From Acanthosoma haemorrhoidale (Eukaryota; Arthropoda; Insecta; Hemiptera; Acanthosomatidae), in NCBI GenBank assembly GCA_930367205.1, contig OV884012.1, forward strand, positions 57,743,239 through 57,807,238: DNA of 64,000 nt, given 5' to 3'. This document shows positions 22,451-34,529 of the stretch, one piece after another; positions within the stretch are counted from its first letter, which is position 1, and the number at the start of each line of letters is the position of its first letter. Made by a program: the position numbers and the translations under genes. The notes under the pieces are model-generated. The model did no database searches, was not told the origin of the DNA, and was given only the letters and a program-made list of their open reading frames with translations.

Positions 22451-23319
22451 TATTAACAGCTGTTCTTAAAATATGTGTGTTCACGTCGAAAAATCCAACG
22501 ATTTTAAGCGTCTTGTTCCTAATATATTTTTATAATTTTTTTTCTCTTTAATTAATAACTATCAACTGTTAAATGAGATCACAACCAGCGAATGTGCAGG
22601 GCGAATGAAAAAAGGAATAACATGACAGCATGAGTGCGAAAAACATGCAGATATTCCTTTATGTGATTGTATTTAGGGTTAGTTGAATATCTTATTAGTA
22701 TTTGTGCCAAGTCTGGTTCAGCTCCTGTATCAGAGGGTCAGTCAAACCTGAGTTTTTCACGATAGTTACAACATAATTTGTAAATATAATTTGCATAAGA
22801 CATTGCTGAAATTATTGCCCTTAAAAATTTGTATTGGAATTTCTGTGTGTGTTGTCAATATGTGAATTTTCTTTTGGCATTTCTGTGCTCTATATGCACA
22901 AATGGGTTTAAGCATGCCTTTAACTTTTCGTTATGGGCAGCTTTGAGTATTTTCTAGGTAAATTGCATGCTGGTTTGAGGTGGTAACTGACTGTTTTCCG
23001 TTTTGGACTCGTACGAGGGTTCCATGCCTATCGTTTGTCGAGCTTGTCCAAGATAAGATATTTGGCTGTGACCCTCGGAGAACTTGTATATGACAGAAAT
23101 AAATATTTAAGTTAAAATGTAGAAAATCAAAAAGTGAAATGACCACTACAGTATTCTCAACTGAACTGACAACGTGCATCATAAAATTTAACGGGGGACA
23201 CCTTGCTGCCTGTGCCTCAAACTTGAAATTTCTCTCGATACAGAGCTTATGGTTTATGGATTAAACGATGAATTTCTTTTATTGCTCTGATAATAAAGCG
23301 ACCTTGGAAATAGAGTTCT
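22451..23319. other. AT-rich intergenic DNA
   Basis: No gene or repeat recognised, apart from the flank of J1 copy 5 at its right end. Confidence 0.45.
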
Positions 23320-23330
23320 TAAGCATGGCC

Positions 23331-24051
23331 TTCTTGATATAGCTCAAGCTTTTGACAGGGTTTGGCACGCAGGTTTACTCTACAAGCTCAAAAGACATTT
23401 ACGACAGACCCTTTTCCTAATCCTACAGTCCTACCTCTCAACCGCTTCTTCCAAGTCCGCTGTGGTTTAGAATATTCTAACTACTATCCCATAAATGCAG
23501 GAGTTCCACAGGGCAGTGTCCTGGGCCCCATCCTCTATAACCTATACACCGCTGATGTCCCCTCTACTCCCAATACCTTCTTGGCCACATTTGCAGATGA
23601 CACTGTATTCTTGTCATCTAACCCAGACCCCGACATAGCATCCCATAACCTTCAAAAACACCTTGACGAGATCGAGTATTGGTGCAACCAATGGCGGATC
23701 AAAGTTAATGAAGCAAAATGTTCCCACATTACCTTCACCCTTTGTCGCAAGTCTTGTCCACTAGTTTATTTTAATTCTATTCCTCTCCCTGTATCCGAGA
23801 CAGTACGGTACTTAGGCTTCCATCAAGACAAACGACTGACCTGGAACCCACATACGAGACTAAAAAGACAAGAACTAAACAGACGCTTTGGACAACTGTG
23901 GACTTGGGAGGCCTCTGGGCTGTTTGTAAATATTGTATGAATGAGCGAGTGAATGATGTATTGTAAATATGGTATGAATGATAGTATATCTTAATTACTT
24001 ATTGCCTAGCAAGGCAGATTGTAATTTTAGCACAATAAAGGAATTATACAA
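23331..24051 (+). mobile_element. J1 Jockey copy 5: RT fragment joined to 3' UTR
   Basis: Flanked by TAAGCATGGCC (23320-23330) and TAAGCATGACC (24052-24062), an 11-bp duplication with one mismatch. It begins inside the RT domain (LDIAQAFDRVWH), shifts frame near 23450, and continues with GVPQGSVLGP and the active-site box FADDT. After RFGQLW, near 23897-23902, it jumps straight into the 3' UTR seen in the other J1 copies, so the rest of ORF2 is missing. The 3' end carries the hairpin and CACAATAAAGG. Confidence 0.92.
23333..23900 (+). pseudogene. Jockey-type reverse transcriptase fragment
   Basis: About 190 residues of RT read in two frames. The first frame has the DIAQAFDRVWH box (catalytic D) to about 23450. 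The second has NAGVPQGSVLGPILYN, FADDTVFLS (catalytic DD) and WRIKVNEAKC, then VRYLGF. These are RT motifs A, B, C and D/E of the Jockey clade. The enzyme would copy element RNA at the target site. The N-terminal RT, endonuclease and C-terminal regions are absent. Confidence 0.93.
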
Positions 24052-24062
24052 TAAGCATGACC

Positions 24063-25011
24063 AAGATACTTGCTAAAACAGGGCCAATTCAATTATCAGC
24101 GTATGAATGATAAAATTACATTTTAAATGGATTGTTGACATTGATAAATGCAAAACTATCTTAATTGAGACATTAATTATTTTAATAAAAGGAATAACAA
24201 TAGTACAACAATTTGTATCCCTTGTATCTGCCCTACATGCAATTCAAAACTATCCTCTTTAACGAGATAATATCACTTAATTATTTAACCAATAAAAACT
24301 AGTTGTGGTTTTTAAGGTTTTGTTTTAAAAACAAAAGCCCTTTTATTTTCATCACTGTGTCTTCTACGTAAGTGAGGCATGCAGTTTTACGTTGGGGATC
24401 CATTTGGTTTAAGCAAGATGTTAATAATATAGTCATATCCATTAAACGTAATTGAATACCACTAAGTAACTGGTTTGTGATACAAAATAGAATAGGCTTT
24501 CAAATTAAAGATATGTACACACTGATCAACAATTTCGTATTTTTTTTTTTATTGAACTTTAATTACAAAACGCCATTTAGTCTGCCATTGCAGTTATTTG
24601 GCTTTTTTAATTCAACCAGTGACTTTTAAAAGAGATGATATTTTCCTTTTGATCACAAAATCACACTAAAAATAAAGGATCTAAAAAATGACTTAGTTAT
24701 CAATACATTTCTCTCGTATGAATATTTTGCGTTCTTAATAAGTAGGGTATCGAATTAAAGATTACAACTTCCTGATTAATTACATGTAATATGTATTCGG
24801 AGTATAGTTGATTCAAATTAGTATAAGTAGTTCAAATCATTTATACAGGCGTTATGAACTTTTTAGTTGTGTGCTACAAACAGTCAACAGAGAAAAACAA
24901 TCAAATGCAGAAAACCTCAAACATAATTTGAATAAACTTTATGATGACTGCTCACAACTATGAAAATACTGGACAAGTCGTACAGTCAGGAGACAAAAAA
25001 AAAAATATTCT
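24063..25011. other. AT-rich intergenic DNA
   Basis: Short near-palindrome at about 24314-24341 (AAGG-TTTTGTTTT against AAAACAAAA-CCCTT). No gene seen. Confidence 0.5.
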
Positions 25012-25030
25012 GTTAGATGAGTTATATGTA

Positions 25031-25125
25031 CGAGGGCGGTCTGAAAAGTTTCCGACCTAACAAAGCTTTTATTTATTTTATTATCATCTTCATGTTGAGG
25101 TCGGAAACCTTTCAGACCGCCTGTG
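25031..25125. mobile_element. Mariner-type MITE
   Basis: 95 bp flanked by TA on each side (25029-25030, 25126-25127), as expected for Tc1/mariner insertion. The 28-bp terminal inverted repeats (25031-25058 and 25098-25125) match at 24 of 28 positions, with core GGCGGTCTGAAA. The interior of about 39 bp is AT-rich and non-coding, so it would need a transposase in trans. Confidence 0.88.
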
Positions 25126-25225
25126 TACTATGGGTGAGCAGCCTTAGGATTGATATATAGTTGTGAAATATTTTATGACACTTGTTTAGTAATTTTTTTT
25201 TTGGTTATTTCATATATTTTTTTAT

Positions 25226-25274
25226 CTTTATTGTGCTAAAATTACTATCTGGCTTATTAGGCAATAAGTAATTC
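25226..25274 (-). mobile_element. J1 Jockey 3' tail, copy 6 (very short)
   Basis: CTTTATTGTGCTAAAATTAC, the hairpin region (CTTATTAGGCAATAAG) and a few more bases match the minus strand of J1. Flanking TCATAT/T-rich words on both sides could be a target-site duplication but are low complexity. Confidence 0.7.
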
Positions 25275-25592
25275 TGAAAATTGTCATATTTTTTAAATTT
25301 TAATTAATTACTACATAGGTGTATTTCTGAATTTTAAGAATTTTTTTTTGAGGTAGCGTAACAGGACAACCCCAAACTAAGTAAAGTTCCGCACTGTTGT
25401 TGGATTATAATGTATATTTTACTTAATGGCGGTAACCATTGTTATGTATACTAACAGTAATTAGTTTGTCGCCATATGAGCAGTTAAAGACTTTTTATTT
25501 TATTGTAGAGAAAACTGAATATGACACCTTAGAGCTGTCGAAAGCTCTATTACAATAAAGAAAAGGTTATCAGTTGTGGGAATACAAGAAAG

Positions 25593-26430
25593 GTACTACA
25601 GCTAAATGGTCATCGGACTATTTGTAGTAAAGACTAAAAAATATTGTTAACTTTTAAAATATTATTAGTTGACCAGAAAGAGGAAGTTGCCACCTTGGAC
25701 TTGCCGTGGACGCATCCATCGATGCCAACAATATACAGCAGGGTGGTAACGAGACTCACTATTGGACAAACAAAGCTTACACACTAAATCTCCTTGTAAG
25801 ACTGACCGGCCTACATGGTAGCACCCCAATCCAACATTTGATCACATACCAACATACATAAAGATACGGAAGAATAATGACATAAATACATCATCCCCAT
25901 TTACTCAAGCAAGCCTAGGCAAATATAGGCTAGCCTATAAGATAATTAATTATTTATGAACCCAAGGATCACCGCCAATAACCACTTCAGTTTACGAGGA
26001 GTTAAATAGAACCTAATAAAAAAAAGATTTTAGATCTGAAAAAATGTTCTTAATTTATTTTTTGAATCATTCATTTACACTAATATAATCTGTATTTAAT
26101 TATCTGTACACCATTCAAATGATTCTACCCAAAAATCAGTTCCAACTTCCATAACCATCATTTAAAATAAAAAATTGTTTATATTTAAATATTCATAACC
26201 ATCCTTTGCATTGTCTACATTGACAGAAAATGTATCATTTGAAGAATTATTAAATTAAATTTTTTTTAGAGACTACGGACTCGAACTTGAGGTGCTGGTG
26301 CTTGAAGGTGCTCTAACAGCACTTGCTGTAGGTAAAAGCCAACAGAAAAAACTATATTATTTTTTTAAAATAGATGTTAGCAAATAAGATAATTTAAACT
26401 GTTTTGTCCTGACCGAAAATCTCTCAATCT
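25593..26430. other. AT-rich intergenic DNA
   Basis: A small balanced patch lies near 25680-25900. No gene recognised. Confidence 0.45.
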
Positions 26431-26436
26431 TATACA

Positions 26437-26825
26437 ATGCTTAATTATCATTGCTATAGTTTTTCAATTGATTATTCGAATACTGATCTGGTCAAGGAGT
26501 GTAACAAGAACAGGTACGTAACATTGGTCGTGCACTTTGGTTTGACTGCTGAGGCAAGTGCTGGCAGTTGGGTATCAGTTCCGGTGACTGAGCAAACGGC
26601 GAATAGAACTGGAAGTGTATACATTTGGCAGCTGGTGCCCGATGAGGATAAGACGAGACAGGTGTGTGCAATGGTCCGGCTCAGCGACCGACTCCTAATT
26701 AGCCAGCCTGTTGCACTTCGGAAATTGTCAGAGGCAGGTCTTCTTCCTAAAACAGCTCTGGACTGAGGGGATGGGCCAGGTACGGCTTTCCATTCAACCT
26801 GATGCCACGTCTCAAAAAATAACAA
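26437..26825. other. Island open on both strands, possible exon or regulatory DNA
   Basis: The plus strand is open for 109 codons (26437-26766) and the minus strand for 117 (26472-26825). Neither translation resembles a family I know. It lacks clear splice sites. A CAGGTG word occurs near 26660. A regulatory island or decayed exon are both possible. Confidence 0.25.
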
Positions 26826-27745
26826 GGTTTTTATGATTTCAGGATAATGTACCTTGCAGAGTTTTTTTTATCACTCAACTAATTATTAGATGTTGTCGTA
26901 CCAGAACGGCAGTCCTTGCAGGAAAATTTGTGAGATTTTGCCAAGACTTATTTTAGCCTAATTATGGTAATCGTGGTACCAAATTTTGATAAATTTCTAT
27001 TTTTTTTTGTTTTTCATTTGGTTTGAAGGTTCAGTTAAGCCAGCCATACAACTTGGAAAGGTGTACCACCAAATTTATACTGTACACTTCCTTCAAAAGC
27101 CTTTCATTCCATAAACCGATAAATGGAAAAAATGAATAGAAAATTTTAAAAACTTGGAATTCTCATATGGTTTTGCGGTCACCCCAAGTAGCTTGTCCCT
27201 ATTGAATGTTTTGGCCAGCAGAGATGTGACCTTAATTGTGGTAGAGTGGATAGTATGTTGTAGTAATAGTTTACCAAACTACAGTTCGGTAAGCACTTGG
27301 TATCCAGTCTTACTTTCGGTGCTAACCAAAAGTTTGTAGGCAGATTGTTGAGTGGCTTATTGTATATGTATATTAAAATTAGTAAATAGTTGACACTTCC
27401 CAAGAACATTGTGTGTCAGAAAGACCCATATTTAATATAATACAAAATTAAATTAAATTTTAGTAGTTTCAAGTATTGCTGTAATTGATTTATGGAATAG
27501 TTCATAGATATGTATTGATGGTCAAGATCGCTTAAATGTCTAATGGAAAACTATAGCCGCTCATCGAACTTATTATCGTTTCATAATTTGTTCTTTTACG
27601 GCGTTTTATTGACAGACAAAATCCCAAATCGTGAAGTGAAGCCTGTAACTATATTTTGAATTTTCAATTTCAATAAATCTTCTCATCATTCGCGTTACCA
27701 CTGGCCATGTTTTTAAGGGAGGGCCTTTAAAAAATCCAATACTCA
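26826..27745. other. Intergenic DNA
   Basis: No recognisable feature. Short frames near 27154-27409 lie on both strands and match nothing. Confidence 0.4.
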
Positions 27746-27749
27746 AAGA

Positions 27750-28045
27750 TGGGAAGAGCGAAGTCACGGATGAAAACAGAGAAAGAAACACTAGGAGCAG
27801 GATCAGTACAAAAGATCTGGAGAGAGAGCCCACGAAAGACCTGTTCTTGGATGAACCTGTCCCGGTGCAGTGGAGATGCACTTGCGATATTGCACTTATC
27901 TGCAGTGCTCATGTGTACCAGGGTGCACGCGAGAGGGATCTTGCTCTCCGATCGCGCGGCTAATAGAAGCCACTGAGAGATCTCGCCATCTAGCACGCTA
28001 CTGTGTCCTGCATCTCTCCAGCCATATATCTAAGGCCCGTATTGG
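27750..28045. promoter_or_regulatory. Candidate regulatory island
   Basis: Balanced composition with several short overlapping frames on both strands and no family match. It ends just before an AT-rich inverted repeat at about 28062-28108 (AATATCATAAT against ATTATGATATT). Confidence 0.25.
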
Positions 28046-28109
28046 TAAGCAACATAAATCCTTAAAATATCATAATGTCACATAATGTGCTTTAAAATTA
28101 TGATATTAT

Positions 28110-29790
28110 ACAGCCAGATATCCCATAAAAAATCTAATAAATCTTGCAGTGAAATATACATTATGCAACCAAATAATAATGGTGAAATATTGAACTACGA
28201 TTAGGTGCGCAAAAAGAACAAAAAAATTTTACTACACAACAAAATAATTTTTTTCGTTATAGTGACTAATTTATATTTTCATTATAAATAAACTTAAAAA
28301 ATTACAATATTTATATTACCTAAGTGACAATTTATTTTATTCCAATAGTAGTATTATTTAAGAATTAATTCCACTATTTATGTTATTAAAGTAATGAACG
28401 ATTTAATTATAATGTTTACGTTACCTAACTTATGAATAGTTTAGTTACAAAATATATATTTTTCAAACTATGAATAATTTCCTAATTCACACCTGTCACT
28501 ACTTTGATTATTTTCAACACAGGTATTATAATTGACAACCATTGGAATTTCAAAATTTACTTTCGTGTGCGAATCGTTTGTCAGATGATAAATATGAAGA
28601 TATAAGATACATAAATACCTTATAAATATATAAGATGAAGATATGTCAGATGATAACGAATTTGTTTATATATGGGAAAGGATCTCTCTAGATCTACAAA
28701 TCTTAAAGGGGCGATTTCAAATTTTGGCAAAATAAATACGTCAGTTTTGTCTGAAGATACTGAAGTGTCATCATTTCAATGATTGGCTGAAACCTTTTAA
28801 AATTTTTGAACCAATATTTATGGTTAAAAACTTTTTTAGTTTATTTTTTAAAACGAAACCAACTTCACTAGCACGACCTTTTTTGCACAAATTTACAGTT
28901 ATCACTAAGAGACAAGTTTCATTCCTGAAATTTATTTTATATGGTACACCAAAAATCTTAGATGGGTTTCGTTGAAAGCCAGCTCGTTTCACATAGTGGG
29001 CTCACCATTGATTAAATTAGAATTATGAATGGTTTAAGCTTCATCTGTTGATTTAATTTCGACTCAGACTTCTTTCAATTAGATGAAATTTTAAGCATAA
29101 AAAACTGTTAATTCCACTATTTGATTGGGCGTAAAGGCTTTCCGGGCATTAATTTTTTATTTATTATTTATGAACCTTTGCTATAGGACATATTTTCTTG
29201 CAAGTATTGACAGGTTTTTCTTCTGCTTCTATAAACAAGTTAAACTAATTTGAATAATTATTCTAGGGAGGTTGGACCTCTCTTTCCTTAAAGTACTTCC
29301 AATGTAACAAAAACAGTTCTTATTGCCAAAAGCAAAGCAAAAGCATCCTTTATTGTTCAATCTAATATTACTTTATTTAAATTCAAAAATAATTTTTAAA
29401 TTTGAATATAATATTTAAATAATAATTAGTTATTTAAAATCAGCATCTAACAAAAAACATGTGTTTAGTACAAACAAAAATTACTTAAAATATGCATTTT
29501 AAGCCTGAATATGTAAAAAAGACATTTCGACCGAATATACAAAAATATGCAACATAAAAATTCACAAAAAGGTTCAGAATGAGTGGATTCGAGATATTTA
29601 CTCGTAACTTCAACAATTATGCAAAATAATATGCATTTGCATACTGGGCTTTACTTATATCTCTTCGGCTAGATAGAGACAGTTCATTATATTCTATTGT
29701 CATTAATAAATTCATCTTAGAATCAAAAATTTCATCGACCCTACGAAGATTGTGGTGATCAATTGCACTAACAATTGAAGCCTACCTGAA
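28110..29790. other. AT-rich intergenic DNA
   Basis: No gene or repeat recognised. Confidence 0.5.
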
Positions 29791-29799
29791 ACTCCATCT

Positions 29800-30660
29800 C
29801 TATTCAACTATGTACCTTTTGTATAGTATAATTTGCATCCATTCTTCACTCTTGCACTGAGCGGCAGTGGCTCTACCTTCCACATAGTGATCTATATTCT
29901 AGCACCCTTTTTTCATTATTCTTCTTCCACAGTTCTCCTTACAGTCGTCCACTCAGGTATGTATACTCGTTGCAGTCCTTCCAAAAATCCATATCAGCCG
30001 ACAGGTTTTATCTCACTCGTTTATGTTTTAATGGAGCTCCATTTTCCACTAAAATATGCAAGATACATGCCATATTTACGTCTAAAGCTCCCTTTTTTCG
30101 ATCGGAATACTTGCATTTTCCCTTAATTCGTTATGGTTTGTATGATATTGGTCCTATGGTACTGTTATTAAAATCGTTTTACTTTTCTACAAAATCAATG
30201 TAAGGCACATAAATAAACATATGCAAATCATGATTTTCCTTTCTCCGTGACTTTTTCTCCAGAAATGAAAGTTGATTATTTTTCTTGATATTTGGCACAT
30301 CACGACTTCTTCAGAGACTTCTACGTTTCTTAGAGGTACCATAACTTGGAATCTGACGCTCATAGGATGAACTTTCTGTATGTCTGGAAATAATCCAACA
30401 AAAGAAACCAGGAAGGTTATGCTGTGATAATAAGTCCTTTTGAGAAGCAAACTTCGAAACAACATTATTTTGTTCAACAACATCTACATTCTTCTAAGCA
30501 CCCAAGTCTTAATATTTAATGTTAATTGGAGGTCACTTACAAATTTAGAGTTAGACTCGACCCATTCAACACCAATGAAAATTTGGCCATTGCCGAAAAT
30601 CTTATCTCTCCCTGCCAGTTTTTTGAGGTATGTGTTAGGCCCAATGCAACAGAGGTAATT
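29800..30660. other. Unresolved segment with overlapping short frames
   Basis: Frames of 72-98 codons occur on both strands. A plus-strand stretch at about 29976-30062 (ISADRFYLTRLCF) faintly recalls the piggyBac transposase N-terminal signature 'ISRDRF...LRFLHF', but no DDD core or further motif supports it. It could be an eroded DNA transposon or chance. Confidence 0.2.
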
Positions 30661-32740
30661 TTTGTATGTGTAAATGTTTCATTGAATCGGTGAATAAGAG
30701 CTGCAATATGCTATTCTGTGACTATTTCTGTTTCATCTAATTTCCAATGGTGATATCGCAGCCAAACATCGACTTTATCATATCCAATCGTTAATTTATC
30801 AGATGATGCAAATGATTCGGATCACGACGTCCTGAAGATCTTATCGTTTTTTATGTTCCGTGAGAACTCATAGCTGAAGATACAGGTGTGTAGGTGTATC
30901 TTTGTGCCTCCAGAATGCTAATTCTGTCTGTTTGAAAGAGGTGAAAATGGGGAAATCTGCAAATGTTAGGATAAGTCACATATTTAGAATCGGTAAGGAT
31001 TTTTATAGAGAAAAAAAATGCTATCAGTGCGATCGATAAAACCTTTTAAAATATCGACGATCAAATGATTTCTATCGCAAGGTTTCAGCAACTTAACGGC
31101 ACTGTTATTTCGATAAAAATATTATAAGATTGAAAAAAAAATTATTTTTCTAAATAAGGCATTCCTTAGTGATTTGTTCAAACTTTCGTAATAATTGTTT
31201 TGCATGCATATGGTGGTCTTTTTAACTACTTTATTTGTCAATGAATTGGGAGTTTAATCTAAAAAGAAATATAATCAACAAATAACCGAATTCTGCCATA
31301 AGATATACTTGTTTACATTCCAATCCACTTAACCTCTGTCAATAAAAGTAATAAGTGTATAAATCTTACAAAGAATTGTTCATCTATTACACTAGGGTAC
31401 AAAAAAATAACGTGACCATGAAGTACACGACGTATAGTTACTTTGTCTAAATTGGAAAAATTTTTTTTTAACATATTTTTATTTAGTTTGATTAATTCTA
31501 TTTAATTTTCATTCATAATTCTGTTCCTGTTGTAAAATAAAAGTTTATGCATGTTTTAATAAATAAATACCAAATGTTGAGCTTTCCAACTTATATTATT
31601 TTATTAAAACTTTCTATGCATTTTGAAACACACAACAATAACAGTCTCTTAGTTTAAATAAACCCTCCTCAAAAAAAAATTCGTTTTTCATTCAATGGAA
31701 GAGTATGTATTGCTAATATGTCCAAAACTGGAGTAATTCGGCAAATCTAATATTTTCCGTATATTTAGAAGACTGGAATTATCCAGAGCTTTACACTCTT
31801 TGCACTTTGCTTAAGATATCATAAAAATAATTAAATTTCCTAATATTCGATTCTTTATATTTAATTAATCAACATTCGTTCTTCATTATTAGTTCTTATT
31901 GTCTTCACTGGACCACTAGATAGATGTTTTTATTTTGTCGTTTTTCAGAGACTTTATTCAAAATGGGTAAACGGTTTGAGATTAGATTAAAAAACAAAAA
32001 ACAGTTGTGATGTAATCGTAATTGCTCACATTGTACAGATCGTACACAAATAGCAGGAAATAGGTGGAAAATTGCGATCCATAACGGTAAAGAAAGATGA
32101 ACTAAAACATTTTTCAGTGAATATGAATTTAAGATGATTTTATCCGTGAGGTTGGCTGATTCGGTGTGGATTTCCACACTGATGAGTAATCCACATTACC
32201 ACTTCCATGCATAACCACATATTACTAATAATAATGCAGTATAAGCTATATTAGTTTTATTAGTTTTCCCTCCGAGATAGATTTATTGCTGGAAGTTCTT
32301 GTGTGATTTTCATTTTGTATATTTATTTTTGAAATATTTTCGATTCTTTGCATTAGTCAGTGGAAATAGGTTGATTATGCTTGGAAAGAATATTATTATT
32401 TTTGGGGTAGGGGGGAGGGGGTGTTGATCCATAAATAAAAGACACAGACTTCTCTCTTGCCCCTGGTAATAATGAGATAACATAAATTATTTTTAATAAA
32501 GCATCATCGTACTCGTATATTAATAAAAATTTCATCACATTTGGGGGGGGGTCTTGGTGCCCTTAAGCGCATTAGTTATTGTTCATACTATTGCAACATA
32601 TCTTACTGAAGTTTAGAATAAATATAGATGCAATTTCATATTTACGGTATTCATAATTTGCAATCACATTATATATATATATTTGAATTAGAATGGTATT
32701 ATTGGAATAAAATTACTCTGATAATTACTTAACCCATATT
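30661..32740. other. AT-rich intergenic DNA with G-rich patches
   Basis: G-rich runs lie at 32403-32421 (GGGGTAGGGGGGAGGGGG) and about 32542-32550. No gene recognised. Confidence 0.5.
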
Positions 32741-32839
32741 TACATGATTGTATCGTACCTACCTGTGGAGATATCAAGTAATCACCAAATTTATATTTTT
32801 TTTTTCTATATTCATGTACCGTCTCCTATTTTTTACAGC

Positions 32840-33230
32840 CTTTACCTGCCCGCTGACTATGGGACTAGAACGGCACATGCCTCCGTACGACTGTTCGCAT
32901 GCTCAGGTGGACCGACCGCAGATGCTAAGGTGGACGGCACCTGTGCCTCGACAACTGGCCAAGAAGTGGCTTCATGGAGCAGTACACTCCTATTAGCCTG
33001 GGATGCTCGACTGGCCACGGCCACTGTCTTCCAGCCATCATTTCCGCCAACTCTAATCGAACTCTTTAATAAGAGGGAGTGCTGATCGCTGGCTCGAGAC
33101 GTCCCCGACGATTAATTCGCTATTGTCTCTGATAAGGTATTGTTCAGGGAGAGGCAGCATCCTGTCCTGTACTGCATCATAGCTGCCTGCGTCTTAGTTT
33201 AGTCTGAGATCATAGCTCACAGATTAGAAC
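32840..33230. promoter_or_regulatory. Candidate regulatory island with CAGGTG words
   Basis: Sharp change from AT-rich to balanced composition. CAGGTG at 32904-32909 and CACCTG at about 32939-32944, with AAGGTG between. A splice-acceptor-like TTTTTTACAG precedes it and the plus frame is open to 33085, so an exon cannot be excluded, but the translation matches nothing I know. Confidence 0.3.
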
Positions 33231-34525
33231 AGGCCTCGTTTCGTTAAAAGACGAACATCATTCTTGAATATGGGAGATCATCGGATAAGTGGTCTTGTAA
33301 ATATTTCATATTATAACGTAGATAAATTTAATTATTTCACCGAATGTCATTTTGTTACATTTTTTATGAACGATTGCATTAAATATTTGTTTAAACAAAT
33401 ATTGGAGGGCCAGTTGTAACTTGTTTAAATTCTTAAATGTATACACTCTCTATCCTAACCACAATTGATTTTACAATAATACGGGTTCATTCAGCGGCAA
33501 TACCAACATTCTCAATTATTTCATCAATAAAATTATTGGATTTTCTTAAAAGATCTTAATGAGGTAGAATGTGAGGCATAATTTGACTTTTCACTTTTAT
33601 CCTATTTGATTGTTTAATTTATGTGATAAGTAGCCAAGAAAAGAAATGGCATTATTGTAAAATACATTATGGGCAGAAAATGAAATAACGTAATTACAAT
33701 TGAAGAACTGCGATGCACCTACAAACCTGGGACAGTCGCTGAGGCTTTACATAGCTTGTCTCGAAAAGAAAATTTATATTGGGTACCTCTACGCAGAATG
33801 TTGGGGACCCAGAGAGGATTTAAAGCGTGACAATGGGCTTAAAATAAACCTGGCATTTAATTTGTTAATTAGAACGAGAAGGAAAACCACCTACAGATGG
33901 CGCAGAAACGACTAAAGCATTGACCACAACGAGTGGGCTAAATATTATTTAATTATAAAAACAAACATTAATTTAAACTATTTGAAAATAAAATTTGTCT
34001 ATTTCTCTCCAATTTATTTATGTTTACTTTTACACCGCAAATTGACGTTTCGCCCTTAGAGGCATTCTCACGACTTTGAATGTTATAATTTTTAAATTCG
34101 CTGTTCGCACCCTTTTATTATTGCATACCTGATTGGTAAGATCCAATTCCAATTATCCAAGATGAATAAAACTTCTTTTAAAAAAATGTAATAAAAAACA
34201 TTAATATTTCCCTTTAAACAAAAAAAGAAGTTGTTTATTTCAACTTAGTGTAAAATTTAAGTATAGGTATATCTTATTACAGTTTTAGCTTGTTAGAATT
34301 GTATTAAAGTTTTAAATATTATGAACAATTGTAGTCATATATAAAATCATTATCTACTAGACCTATGTTAAAATTACTAGTTATAGTGATTTATGTCTTG
34401 TATCGACGAATGTATCTGTCATTAGAAACTACATTATGTTTGTGAAATCACAGTACAGTCATTCAGCGAAGTCCTGCGTATTAATATCCAGTAAAAAGAT
34501 ACTTTTGGTAACCCTTTTGTGAGGA
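33231..34525. other. AT-rich intergenic DNA
   Basis: Contains a 22-bp perfect palindrome at 33382-33403. No gene recognised. Confidence 0.5.
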
Positions 34526-34529
34526 GATT

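Larger units (their letters stand above)
25012..25592 (+). repeat. Unclassified repeat family A, copy A2
   Basis: Same family as 13543-14130 and 40771-41153. Its 3' end has a perfect hairpin at 25531-25548 (AGAGCT, loop GTCGAA, AGCTCT) followed by ATTACAATAAAG. It is split by a mariner MITE (25031-25125) and a J1 tail (25226-25274), making it the oldest layer of this nest. Confidence 0.75.

Noticed and set aside
29800..30200. Faint piggyBac transposase-like ISADRFYL stretch
   Set aside because: Too short, no catalytic motif nearby, no terminal repeats; kept only as an unresolved segment.
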